64,000 nt of DNA, taken from positions 62,001-126,000 of the forward strand of contig JASJBF010000052.1 of the NCBI GenBank assembly GCA_030066685.1. The letters run 5' to 3'. The notes below the pieces were generated by a model. It saw only the letters and a list, made by a program, of their open reading frames with translations. It did no database searches and was not told the DNA's origin. How positions within the stretch are numbered: the first letter of the stretch is position 1; every line of letters begins with the position of its first letter. Origin of the DNA: Kiloniellales bacterium. GTDB taxonomy: Bacteria; Pseudomonadota; Alphaproteobacteria; Kiloniellales; JAKSBE01. Shown here one piece after another: positions 11,640-19,461 of this stretch. Made by a program: the position numbers and the translations under genes.

Positions 11640-12035
11640 TAAGCTCGCCTCCTTCACTGGCCCCGAAATCCTTCGGTTGCAATTCCTGCCGAAGGGTCAG
11701 CGCTCCACGACTGTTTCGCCAGGCATCCTGACGACTTCAAACTAGAACCCAATCTGACGGTCTGCACGGCACGCTGAATCACAACTCCGCTATCGGGATT
11801 TGAGTGCTGGAGTTTCCGCAGGAAGCAGGTCACGGCAGTCCAGGCAATTCCTAACGCTCATTTCTGCGGCAGGCATAGCCCAACTGCGTTGTCCTACATC
11901 AATTGTCACGCCCGGAGCGCGTCCGCGCGGCGCTTCGCGCGATCCGGGCATCCATTGTGCCGTCCGCTCCATGGATGGCTGGGTCAAGCCCGGCCGTGAC
12001 AGAGGAGACGTGTCGAGCCGCCAAGCGCTCAGTCC
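11640..12035. other. intergenic stretch with one dispersed repeat
   Basis: I see no gene here. The left part (11640-11903) has lower GC than its surroundings and no clear reading frame with a ribosome-binding site. The right part holds a TGTCATGCCCGG-type repeat, listed separately. Confidence 0.6.
11904..12001. repeat. TGTCA-bounded inverted-repeat element, copy 1
   Basis: The element begins TGTCACGCCCGG and ends CCCGGCCGTGACA. Two internal CATCCAT/ATGGATG arms make it a double hairpin. Similar copies lie at 16137-16237 and 19258-19373. Repeats of this type, with CCCGGACTTGATCCGGGCAT arms, are widespread in alphaproteobacterial intergenic DNA. Confidence 0.75.
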
Positions 12036-13643
12036 TCAAAGTCTCCCATCGTAGGCCTTGGCGCCGATGACCGCGGCCACCACGGTGAAAGTCTCGGCGG
12101 CCAAACCCTCGCTGACCGCCCGGTCCAGGTCCGCGCGGTTGTCGACCTCGACCCCGCGGCCGCCCAGGGCCTCGGCGACCCTTACGAAATCCGTGGCGCC
12201 GAAGTCGACACCCAGATTGGTGAGGCCGGAGTTGCGCTGCTTGAGCTCGATCAGGGCCAGGGAGGCGTCGACGAAGACCACGACCACGACCGGCAGCCTC
12301 ATGTCGCGCAGGGTCGCGAGCTCGCCCAGGACCATCTCGAGCCCGGCGTCGCCGACGAAGGCCACCACGGGCCGCTCGGGCGCCGCCAGCTTGGCGCCCA
12401 TGGCCAGCGGCAGGGCGCAGCCCATGGTGCAGAGCCCGGAGGACTGCAGCAGGCTCCGCGGCGCGGGGCAGGTCCAGACCTGGGACAGCAGGATGCGGTG
12501 GGCGCCGCTGTCGACCGTGGCGATGCCCTCGGCCGGCAGGGCCTTGCGCACCTGGTCGACGACCGCCGCAGGGCCCCAGTCCTCCTCGGCCCGGAAGGCT
12601 CCGGCCAGGGCCGCCTTGGCCGCCGCCGGGGCGCCGTTGGACCAGACGCCGTTGGGCTTGGCCGCGGCGCCGAGGGCGGCCAGGCCAGCGCCTATGTCGC
12701 CGGCGAAGCTGACGCTGGTCTCGTGCACCCCGTGGGGGTGCGGCGCGGCGGTGAACTCGACGATCTCGGCCTTGGCCGGGTCCCAGGGATGGCACCAGCC
12801 GTGGCGCATCTCGATCGGGTCGTAGCCGGCGAGCAGGATCAGGTCGCTCATCTCGACCAGCGGCAGCAGGTGCTTGTCGGCCAGGGGCGAGAGCCCGGCA
12901 CCGCCGAGGGCCAGGGGCTCGTCCTCGGGCAGCACGCCCTTGGCCTTGTAGGTGGTGATCACCGGGACGTGGAAGCGCCGGGCGAAGTCGGCCACCGCCG
13001 CCTCGGCGCCCTGGGCCAGGACCTCGAGCCCGGTGATCAGGATCGGTCGCTCGGCCCTGTCCAGCAGGGCGGCGGCAGCAGCGATGTCACCGTCGTCCGG
13101 GCGCATGGCGCCGCGCCGGGCCGGGCGGAAGGGCCGCGGTTCAGGCTGGTCCTTGGTCGCCAGGCTGATCGGCACGTCGATGTGGACCGGCCCGGGCCGG
13201 CCCTCGGTGGCGATCGCCAGGGCCTTGTCGACCAGGCCCTCGACCGCGCCGTCGGCCAGGGTGAAGCTGGCCTTGGTGACCGGCTTCAGCAGCGCCGTGT
13301 GGTCGAAGACCTGGTGGGTGTAGCCCACGGCCTCGGCCGGATCGACGCAACCGGTCAGCACGATCAGCGGCACCCGGTCCTGCTCGGCGTTGGCGATGAC
13401 GTTGACCGCGTTGGCCACCCCCGGGCCGATGGTCGCCACCAGGATCCCCGGCGCCCCGGTCACGTGATGGGTCCCCTCGGCCATGAAGCCGGCCGGATTC
13501 TCGTGCTTGCTCAGGTGAAAGGCGATGCCGGCCTCGGCCAGGGCGTCCATCACCGCCAGCACCTCGCCCCCGGGGATCCCGAAGGCGTAGCGGCAACCCG
13601 CCCGGCGCAGGCGCTCGGCGAGGATCTGGGCGGCGGTGGGCAT
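12036..13643 (-). CDS. thiamine-diphosphate-dependent enzyme, acetolactate-synthase-like
   Basis: The 535-residue protein starts at MPTAAQ, with GGAGAGATG upstream. It has the three-domain plan of the ALS/POX family: an N-terminal PYR domain with YAFGIPGGEVLAVMDAL and cofactor-activating Glu in KHENPAGFMAEG; a central DHS-like domain; and a C-terminal PP domain with FVGDAGLEMVLGELATL. The diphosphate motif ends in FVDAS rather than the usual NN. The reaction is a 2-oxo-acid decarboxylation or carboligation of unknown substrate. It is not an obvious IlvB, because no ilvN partner follows. It lies 200 bp downstream of the acyl-CoA dehydrogenase homologue, with an inverted repeat between. Confidence 0.85.
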   Translation of the reverse strand: MPTAAQILAERLRRAGCRYAFGIPGGEVLAVMDALAEAGIAFHLSKHENPAGFMAEGTHHVTGAPGILVATIGPGVANAVNVIANAEQDRVPLIVLTGCVDPAEAVGYTHQVFDHTALLKPVTKASFTLADGAVEGLVDKALAIATEGRPGPVHIDVPISLATKDQPEPRPFRPARRGAMRPDDGDIAAAAALLDRAERPILITGLEVLAQGAEAAVADFARRFHVPVITTYKAKGVLPEDEPLALGGAGLSPLADKHLLPLVEMSDLILLAGYDPIEMRHGWCHPWDPAKAEIVEFTAAPHPHGVHETSVSFAGDIGAGLAALGAAAKPNGVWSNGAPAAAKAALAGAFRAEEDWGPAAVVDQVRKALPAEGIATVDSGAHRILLSQVWTCPAPRSLLQSSGLCTMGCALPLAMGAKLAAPERPVVAFVGDAGLEMVLGELATLRDMRLPVVVVVFVDASLALIELKQRNSGLTNLGVDFGATDFVRVAEALGGRGVEVDNRADLDRAVSEGLAAETFTVVAAVIGAKAYDGRL

Positions 13644-13681
13644 CAGGACATCTCTCCGCGGAAAGACTTTGTGCGGCGACT

Positions 13682-13804
13682 CCCCCCCACCCTGGCCCTC
13701 CCCCACCAGGGGGGAGGGGACGATGTTTCGGGGCTCGGGCTCACTCTCACCGACGCAGGACCACACTCCCTCCCCCCTGGTGGGGGAGGGTCGGGGTGGG
13801 GGGG
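13682..13804. repeat. C-tract inverted-repeat element, copy 1
   Basis: A left arm of about 37 bp (CCCACCCTGGCCCTCCCCCA then CCAGGGGGGAGGG) is repeated in reverse complement at the right end with two mismatches. Each arm is also internally palindromic. A second copy with the same plan is at 51312-51422. It lies between two same-strand genes and could affect transcription between them. Confidence 0.75.
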
Positions 13805-13842
13805 AAGTCCCAAGCCAGCTTTATCGGCAGAGATCACCCTTC

Positions 13843-15036
13843 CTACTCCGCCGCGCGTTCCAGGTTGAGATAGCCGTCGCGGGTCTGGGGCAGCTTGCGG
13901 TCCAGGATGCGCGAGGCGATCACCGTGCGCAGGATCTGCGCGGTGCCGCCGCCGATGGTGAACATCCGGGCGTCGCGCACCATGCGCTCCAGCGGGTTGT
14001 TGCGCGAATAGCCGGCGGCGCCGTAGATCTGCAGGGCGTCGTTGGTGACCTTGATCGCCATCTCGGAGGCGAAGACCTTGGCCTGGGCCGCCGCCAGGAC
14101 GTCGGGAAAGCCGTCGCAGTCGGCCGCCTTATGGACCAGCGCCCGGGCCGCCTCGATCTGGGTTGACATGTCGGCCAGCATCCACTGCAGGCCCTGAAAC
14201 TCGAAGATCGGCCGGCCGAACTGCTCGCGCTTGCGGCTGTAGTCCAGGGCCAGATCGTAGGCCCCGGTGGCGATGCCGAGGGAGACCGCCGCCGCGCCGG
14301 TGCGCTGGGCGTTGTAGGCCTTCATCAGGGACCCGAAGCCGTGCGCCAGGCCGCCAGGCGGCAGGATCAGGCGCTCCTTGGGCAACGTCAGGTCCTGGAA
14401 GAAGACCTCGGTCTCGGGGATGCCGCGCAGCCCCATGGTCGGCTCGCGCCGGCCGATGACCAGGCCCTGGTCCTCTTCGCGGATGGCGATGAAGCCGCCG
14501 ATGCCCTGCTCGACCGCGCCGTCGAAGACGCGGGCGAAGACCAGGTGCAGCCGCGACACCCCGCCGCCGGTGATCCAGTGCTTGCCGCCGTTGATGACGT
14601 AGTGATCGCCCCTGCGCTCGGCGCGGGTCGACATCTCGGTCGCGGCGCTGCCGGCGTCGGGCTCGGTGATGCAGATCGCCGGCTTGTCGCCGCCAAGGAC
14701 CAGGTCCGCCGCGAGCTGCTTCTGCGCCTCGGAGCCGTAGGTCATGATCGCGCCGATCGCGCCCATGTTGGCCTCGACCGCGATCCGCCCGGTGACCCCG
14801 CAGGCCTTGGCGACCTCCTCGATGACCAGGACGGCGTCCATGTAGCCCAGCCCGGCGCCGCCCTGCGCCCTCGGGATGGTCATGCCGAAGAACCCGGCCT
14901 CCTTCATCGCCTCGACGGCGTCCCAGGGGTATTCCTCGGTCCGGTCGATCTCGGCGGCGCGCGGCGCGATGACCTCGCGCGCCAGCGCGCGCGCCTTGGC
15001 CTTGAGGGCCTGACGTTCGGCGGTCAGTTCAAACAT
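13843..15036 (-). CDS. acyl-CoA dehydrogenase-fold protein, possible 3-sulfinopropanoyl-CoA desulfinase
   Basis: The 397-residue protein has the full acyl-CoA dehydrogenase fold: ICITEPDAGSAATEMST, the flavin/substrate region KHWITGGG, FDYSRKREQFG-like RKREQFGRPIFEFQGLQW, and IYGAAGYSRNNPLERMVRDA. The catalytic base is missing at both known positions: the C-terminal motif reads IGGGTAQI where medium-chain enzymes have YEGT, and the isovaleryl-type position reads AQR (Gln244) instead of a Glu. From memory, 3-sulfinopropanoyl-CoA desulfinase (Acd) of Advenella also has Gln at about residue 246 and needs Arg84; this protein has Arg at residue 84 (VTGR). A desulfinase role is inference. An ordinary dehydrogenase or another lyase remains possible. 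Confidence 0.85.
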   Translation of the reverse strand: MFELTAERQALKAKARALAREVIAPRAAEIDRTEEYPWDAVEAMKEAGFFGMTIPRAQGGAGLGYMDAVLVIEEVAKACGVTGRIAVEANMGAIGAIMTYGSEAQKQLAADLVLGGDKPAICITEPDAGSAATEMSTRAERRGDHYVINGGKHWITGGGVSRLHLVFARVFDGAVEQGIGGFIAIREEDQGLVIGRREPTMGLRGIPETEVFFQDLTLPKERLILPPGGLAHGFGSLMKAYNAQRTGAAAVSLGIATGAYDLALDYSRKREQFGRPIFEFQGLQWMLADMSTQIEAARALVHKAADCDGFPDVLAAAQAKVFASEMAIKVTNDALQIYGAAGYSRNNPLERMVRDARMFTIGGGTAQILRTVIASRILDRKLPQTRDGYLNLERAAE

Positions 15037-15149
15037 GCTTAGAGTCCTCGAGTCTCGGGAGCCTGGACTCGGTCGGGTGCAACACCCTTGGCACGGCTCC
15101 GCGCTATCCTTCGCGGCCGGCGCCGGGGTGTTGCCGGCGCCGGAATGAA

Positions 15150-15183
15150 TTTGAGCATAGTCCCATCAAAGGTTATGTTCAAA
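15150..15183. promoter_or_regulatory. putative LysR-regulator operator
   Basis: TTTGAGCATA (15150-15159) and TATGTTCAAA (15174-15183) form an interrupted dyad with 9 of 10 positions complementary and a 14-bp spacer. A second perfect dyad, ATGAGT-aaag-ACTCAT, follows at 15183-15198. Both lie in the 171-bp gap between the divergent acyl-CoA dehydrogenase and LysR genes, the usual place for a LysR activation and autoregulation site. Confidence 0.6.
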
Positions 15184-15207
15184 TGAGTAAAGACTCATGT
15201 TGGGCCC

Positions 15208-16092
15208 ATGACCCTCACCCAGCTGGAGATTTTCCGCGCCGTGGTCGAGCGCGGCAGCTTCACCGCCGCCGCGCGGCGCCTCGGCATCACCCAGTCCGGG
15301 GTCAGCCACGCCATCGCCAGCCTGGAGTCGGAGCTCGGCGTGCCGCTGATCGAGCGCAGCCGCTCCCACTTCGCCCTGACCGACATCGGCGAGACCATCC
15401 ACGGCCGGATCCAGGAGCTGCTGGCCCTGGCGCGCCTGATCCACCAGGAGAGCGCCGCCGCCCGCGGCCTGCCCCAGGGCAGCCTGCGCATCGGCTCCTT
15501 CGGCGCCAGCGCCTCGCTGCGGCTGCTGCCCAACCTGATCGCCGGCTTCCAGGTGCGCTATCCCGGGATCACGATCCACGTCGAGGAGGGCATCGACGCT
15601 GAGGTGCTGAACTGGATTCACGAGCGCCGGGTCGACGTCGGCTTCGTGGTCCTGCCCAACGAGGACTTCGACGCGGTCCACATCGCGACCGACCAGCTGC
15701 TGGCCCTGCTGCCCCGGGACCATCCCCTGGCCGGCAAGGCGGCCCTGACCCCGGGCGAGCTGGGCGCCGAGCCCTTCATCATGACCCTGGGCGGCAGCGG
15801 CCCTCTGGTCGAGGCGCTCTTCGCCGAGGCCGGGGTCCAGCCCAGCGTCCGCTTCCGGATCCAGCAGATGTCTTCGATCCTGAGCCTGGTGCGCCGCGGC
15901 CTGGGCGTCTCCATCGTCGCCGAGCTGGCCCTGCCCGAGGATCTGGCCGGGGTCGCCGCGATCCCCCTCAAGCCGCGCCGGACCCGCGCCATCGGCCTCG
16001 CCCTGCGCAGCGCCAACCCCTCTCTGGCCGCCCGCGCCTTCTTCGACTTCGCCGAAGGCCTGCCGCGGAGGCAGATTCTGGCGCAGGGGTAA
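15208..16092 (+). CDS. LysR-family transcriptional regulator
   Basis: The 294-residue protein has an N-terminal winged helix-turn-helix (residues ~1-60, FTAAARRLGITQSGVSHAIA) and a periplasmic-binding-like effector domain (residues ~90-290). It is transcribed away from the acyl-CoA dehydrogenase gene and probably controls it and the thiamine-diphosphate enzyme gene behind it. The inducer is unknown. Two dyad symmetries in the shared upstream region are candidate binding sites, the nearer one ending only about 10 bp before this ATG. Confidence 0.92.
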   Translation: MTLTQLEIFRAVVERGSFTAAARRLGITQSGVSHAIASLESELGVPLIERSRSHFALTDIGETIHGRIQELLALARLIHQESAAARGLPQGSLRIGSFGASASLRLLPNLIAGFQVRYPGITIHVEEGIDAEVLNWIHERRVDVGFVVLPNEDFDAVHIATDQLLALLPRDHPLAGKAALTPGELGAEPFIMTLGGSGPLVEALFAEAGVQPSVRFRIQQMSSILSLVRRGLGVSIVAELALPEDLAGVAAIPLKPRRTRAIGLALRSANPSLAARAFFDFAEGLPRRQILAQG

Positions 16093-16136
16093 GCGTCCCG
16101 GCAGCCCTGAGCCACAAGCGTCGTGTCCTCGAAGGC

Positions 16137-16237
16137 TGTCATGCCCGCCTCAAACACCACTGTCATGCCCGGACTTGATCCGGGCATCCATAGGTCCGCT
16201 TGCTCGATGGATCCCCGGGTCACGCCCGGGGATGACA
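16137..16237. repeat. TGTCA-bounded inverted-repeat element, copy 2
   Basis: The core runs from TGTCATGCCCGG at 16161 to GATGACA at 16237 and contains two hairpins: CCCGGACTTGATCCGGG and CCCCGGGTCACGCCCGGGG. The initial TGTCATGCCC also occurs a second time, at 16137, suggesting a nested or partly duplicated end. It lies between the LysR gene and accA, which converge. Confidence 0.8.
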
Positions 16238-16295
16238 GGAGAACAAAACGAAAGTTCGCGCTAAACCAGTCGAAGGACTGCGGCTTGGGACACGC

Positions 16296-17252
16296 CTAGG
16301 ACAGCCCCTTCTGGCCCATATCGAGGAACTTCTTGCGGCGCTGGGCCTTGAGGCCGGGGCCGTCCTCGTGGATCAGGGACAGGAGGGCGCGTTCCAGGGC
16401 GTCGCCGACCGCTTCCACGGTCTTGCCCTTCTCGCGGTGGGCGCCGCCCAGGGGCTCGGCGACGACCTCGTCTATGACGCCGAGCTCGGCCAGGTCCTGG
16501 GCGGTCAGCTTCAGGGCCTCGGCGGCCTGCTCGGCCTGGTCGGCGCTGCGCCAGAGGATCGAGGCGCAGCCTTCGGGCGAGATCACCGAATAGATCGAGT
16601 GCTCCAGCATCAGGACCTTGTTGGCGGTGGCGATGGCGATGGCGCCGCCGGAGCCGCCCTCGCCGATGATCACCGAGACCAGCGGCACCTCGATGCCCAG
16701 GCAGACCTCGATCGACTTGGCGATGGCCTCCGCCTGGCCGCGCTCCTCGGCGCCGATGCCGGGATAGGCGCCCTTGGTGTCGACCAGGGTGATGACCGGG
16801 ACCTTGAAGCGCTCCGCCATGTGGAATAGGCGCTGGGCCTTGCGATAGCCCTCTGGCCGCGCCATGCCGAAGTTGCGGGCGATGCGGTCGCCGGTGTCGC
16901 CGCCGCGCTCGTGGCCGAAGACCATGACCGAATAGCCGCGGAAGCGCCCGAGGCCGCCCTCGATCGCCTTGTCGTCGCCGTAGAGCCGGTCGCCGGCCAG
17001 GGGCGTGAACTCCTCGACCAGCCCGGCGACGTAGTCGGTGAAGCGCGGCCGGTCGGGATGGCGCGCGACCATGGTCTTCTGCCAGGGGCTGAGCTTGGCG
17101 TAGGTCTGCTTCAGCAGCCGGTCGGCCTTGCCCTGCAGCTTGGAGACCTCGTCGGCGATGTTGACGTCGCCGCTGTCGGAAAGGTGCCGCAGCTCCTCGA
17201 TCTTGCCTTCGAGCTCGGCGATCGGCTTTTCGAAGTCGAGAAAGTTGTGCAT
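16296..17252 (-). CDS. accA: acetyl-CoA carboxylase carboxyltransferase subunit alpha
   Basis: The 318-residue protein matches AccA in length and content: [21 protein letters not shown] at the N-terminus (a coiled-coil start), [45 protein letters not shown], the oxyanion-type [11 protein letters not shown], and [16 protein letters not shown]. It forms the alpha half of the carboxyltransferase that makes malonyl-CoA for fatty-acid synthesis, together with AccD, which is not in this window. The gene is monocistronic here, divergent from a riboswitch-controlled operon. Confidence 0.97.
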   Translation of the reverse strand: MHNFLDFEKPIAELEGKIEELRHLSDSGDVNIADEVSKLQGKADRLLKQTYAKLSPWQKTMVARHPDRPRFTDYVAGLVEEFTPLAGDRLYGDDKAIEGGLGRFRGYSVMVFGHERGGDTGDRIARNFGMARPEGYRKAQRLFHMAERFKVPVITLVDTKGAYPGIGAEERGQAEAIAKSIEVCLGIEVPLVSVIIGEGGSGGAIAIATANKVLMLEHSIYSVISPEGCASILWRSADQAEQAAEALKLTAQDLAELGVIDEVVAEPLGGAHREKGKTVEAVGDALERALLSLIHEDGPGLKAQRRKKFLDMGQKGLS

Positions 17253-17369
17253 TCAACGCTCTAGATGCATGACGCCAGAAAGGCCGCATAGCAGGCCGCG
17301 GCCGCTAGTTCAATCCCCGGCACGCCCCGCGCCTTGACCGCGGCGCGGGCTGCGCCCATGATCGCAGCA

Positions 17370-17486
17370 TTCCTAGGGGTGCCCAAGGGGAGGCGTCGCC
17401 TCCGCCACGGGCTGAGATTCCGCCAAGGCGCGCCGCGCCGCGCGGGGACCCTTCGAACCTGATCCGGGTAATGCCGGCGCAGGGAA
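17370..17486 (+). promoter_or_regulatory. TPP (THI-box) riboswitch
   Basis: All conserved pieces are present in order: a 5' strand TTCCT pairing with the 3' AGGGA of P1, GGGGTGCCC, CTGAGA at 17412-17417, a variable GC-rich P3a arm, and ACCCTTCGAACCTGATCCGG followed by GTAATGCCGGCGCAGGGA. It ends about 85 bases upstream of the first gene. Thiamine diphosphate binding would repress the two genes downstream. There is no obvious T-run terminator, so control may act on translation. Confidence 0.93.
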
Positions 17487-17571
17487 CGGAAGCGACCGAC
17501 AAGACGAGCCCTTCTCCGTCCCGCCCCTTTCCCGGATCTCCTGTCTCTCGTTTGACAAGGGAGGTCCGTCG

Positions 17572-18531
17572 ATGTCCAGACCCACAGCCAAACCCGGCGC
17601 CGCGCTCCTCGCCGCGCTCTTCGCCCTGCTCGTCCTGCCCGGCGGCGCCCGCGCGGAGAAGCTCACCGTCCTGCTCGACTGGTTCGTCAATCCCGACCAC
17701 GGGCCGCTGATCGTGGCCCAGCAGCGCGGCTTCTTCGCCGAGGCCGGCCTGGAGGTCGAGATGATCGAGCCGGCCGATCCCAACGACCCGCCGCGCCTGG
17801 TCGCGGCCAAGAAGGCGGATGTCGCCATCTCCTACCAGCCGCAGCTGCACATCCAGATCGGCGCCGGCCTGCCCCTGGCCCGCTTCGCGACCCTTGTGGC
17901 GACGCCGCTGACCACCCTGCTGGTGCTGGACGAGAGCCCGGTCAAGACCATCGCCGACCTCAAGGGCCGCAAGGTCGGTTTCTCGGTCGGCGGCTTCGAG
18001 GACGCGATCCTCAAGGCCATGCTGGAGCCCAACGGGCTTTCGCTCTCGGACATCGAGCTGATCAACGTCAACTTCTCGCTCAGCCCGGCGCTGATGTCGG
18101 GCCAGGTCGACGCGGTGATCGGCGCCTACCGCAACTTCGAGCTCAACCAGCTCGAGATCGAGGGCCGCAAGGGCCGCGCCTTCTACGTCGAGGAGGAGGG
18201 CGTGCCGGCCTACGACGAGCTGATCGCCGTCACCCACCGCGAGCGCCTTTCGGACCCGGCCCTGGCCAGGTTCGTCGAGGCCATGGAGCGCGGCGTTCAG
18301 TACCTGGTCAACCATCCGGAGGAGAGCTGGCAGCTCTTCGTCTCCTACAAGCCGGAGCTGGACGACGAGCTGAACCGCCGGGCCTGGCGCGACACCCTGC
18401 CGCGCTTCGCCCTCCGGCCGGCGGCCCTCGACCGCGGCCGCTACGAGGCCTTCGGCAGTTTCTTGGAGAAACAGGGCGTGGTCGAGAAGCTGCCGCCCTC
18501 GGCCGACTACGCCGTGGAGCTGACACGATGA
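17572..18531 (+). CDS. thiY: thiamine-pyrimidine ABC transporter substrate-binding protein, ThiY/NMT1-like
   Basis: The 319-residue protein starts at an ATG preceded by AAGGGAGG, with a signal peptide cut near GGARA-EK. The NMT1/THI5-like fold is clear: LTVLLDWFVNPDHGPLIVAQ, ADVAISYQPQLHI, FSVGGFEDAILKAML, QVDAVIGAYRNFEL. ThiY members bind formylaminopyrimidine, a thiamine breakdown product, for import. The TPP riboswitch upstream and the TenA gene overlapping its stop by 4 bp (ATGA) support this role. The expected permease and ATPase (ThiX, ThiZ) are absent from the flanks, so they must be elsewhere or shared. Confidence 0.88.
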   Translation: MSRPTAKPGAALLAALFALLVLPGGARAEKLTVLLDWFVNPDHGPLIVAQQRGFFAEAGLEVEMIEPADPNDPPRLVAAKKADVAISYQPQLHIQIGAGLPLARFATLVATPLTTLLVLDESPVKTIADLKGRKVGFSVGGFEDAILKAMLEPNGLSLSDIELINVNFSLSPALMSGQVDAVIGAYRNFELNQLEIEGRKGRAFYVEEEGVPAYDELIAVTHRERLSDPALARFVEAMERGVQYLVNHPEESWQLFVSYKPELDDELNRRAWRDTLPRFALRPAALDRGRYEAFGSFLEKQGVVEKLPPSADYAVELTR

Positions 18532-19232
18532 CCGGCGACGGCGAGGGCCCGGGCTTCGCCGACTGGCGCGGCGCGCGCGCGGACGCCGGGTTCAGCGACT
18601 GGCTGGCCGCCCGCGCCGAGCCCTACTGGAGCCGAACGGTCGAGCACCGCTTCACCCGCGAACTGGCCGCCGACGAACTGCCGGACGCGGTCTACCGGCG
18701 CTACCTGATCCAGGACTATGCCTTCATCGACGTCCTGGTCCGGGTCGTGGCCTATGCCATCGCCAAGGCCCCCGACATGCCCCCGAAGAGCCGGCTTTCC
18801 GCCTTCCTGGCGGCGGTGACCAGCGAGGAGAACGACTACTTCCTGCGCAGCTTCGAAGCCCTCGGGGTCGAAGCCGAGACCTGGCGCAACGCGCCGCTCG
18901 GGCCAACCGCCAGCGCCTTCCGCGAGGTCATGCTGGGCGCCGCGCAGGACGGCGGCTACGAGGAGGTCCTGGCGGTCTTCCTGCCGGCCGAGTGGTGCTA
19001 TCACTCCTGGGCCAAGGCGGCCAGCGGCCAGACGCCGACGCGCTTCTACTTCAAGGAATGGATCGAGCTGCACGACAACCCGGAGTTCGAGGCCTTCGTG
19101 GCCTGGCTGCGCGCCGAGATGGACCGCCGCGGCCCGGCCCTCCCGGCCGAGCGCCAGGAGCGCCTCGCCGCCCTCTTCCGCAGCATGATGGCCCTGGAGG
19201 TCGCCTTCTTCGACGAGGCCTACGAGGGCTAG
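18528..19232 (+). CDS. TenA-family aminopyrimidine hydrolase, Cys-less (TenA_E-like)
   Basis: The 234-residue protein is an all-helical TenA/thiaminase-II homologue: YLIQDYAFIDVLVRVVAYAI, EENDYFLRSFEALGV, and LHDNPEFEAFVAWLRAEMD. In classical TenA the nucleophile is the Cys in an LPCxW motif; here the segment reads LPAEWCYHSW, with Ala at that position and Glu next to it. That matches, from memory, the TenA_E subclass, which lacks the cysteine and salvages the thiamine pyrimidine from amino- or formylamino-precursors. It is translationally coupled to the ThiY gene, so transport and hydrolysis of the same salvage compound are linked. Confidence 0.88.
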   Translation: MTGDGEGPGFADWRGARADAGFSDWLAARAEPYWSRTVEHRFTRELAADELPDAVYRRYLIQDYAFIDVLVRVVAYAIAKAPDMPPKSRLSAFLAAVTSEENDYFLRSFEALGVEAETWRNAPLGPTASAFREVMLGAAQDGGYEEVLAVFLPAEWCYHSWAKAASGQTPTRFYFKEWIELHDNPEFEAFVAWLRAEMDRRGPALPAERQERLAALFRSMMALEVAFFDEAYEG

Positions 19233-19257
19233 GCGCCGGGCACTTACAACCTCCCGC

Positions 19258-19373
19258 TGTCATGGCCGGGGCGCGTAGGGGGCGTGGCCCAGTGCTTCGC
19301 ACCGCTTCGCGCGACCCGGCCATCCATGGTGCCGCGGCTCGATGGATGCCCGGATCAAGTCCGGGCATGACGG
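19258..19373. repeat. TGTCA-bounded inverted-repeat element, copy 3
   Basis: The element runs from TGTCATGGCCGGGGCGCGTA to CCGGGCATGACGG, with the CATCCATGGTGCC / CGATGGATGCCCGG arms of the family. It has a longer first loop containing GCTTCGCACCGCTTCGCGC. It lies between the TenA and aldolase genes. Confidence 0.75.
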
Positions 19374-19461
19374 CAGATGTGGAGCCATCCTTGGTGCTCC
19401 GTCGCAGCGCCGGGGCTATGCTGGCTTGGAGCACCGCCGAACGCGCGAGGAGGAAGGCCCC

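Noticed and set aside
10257-11642. 461-codon plus-strand frame opposite the TPR gene
   Set aside because: It is rich in Gly, Val and Arg, with no domain and no ribosome-binding site. The minus-strand frame matches a protein family throughout.
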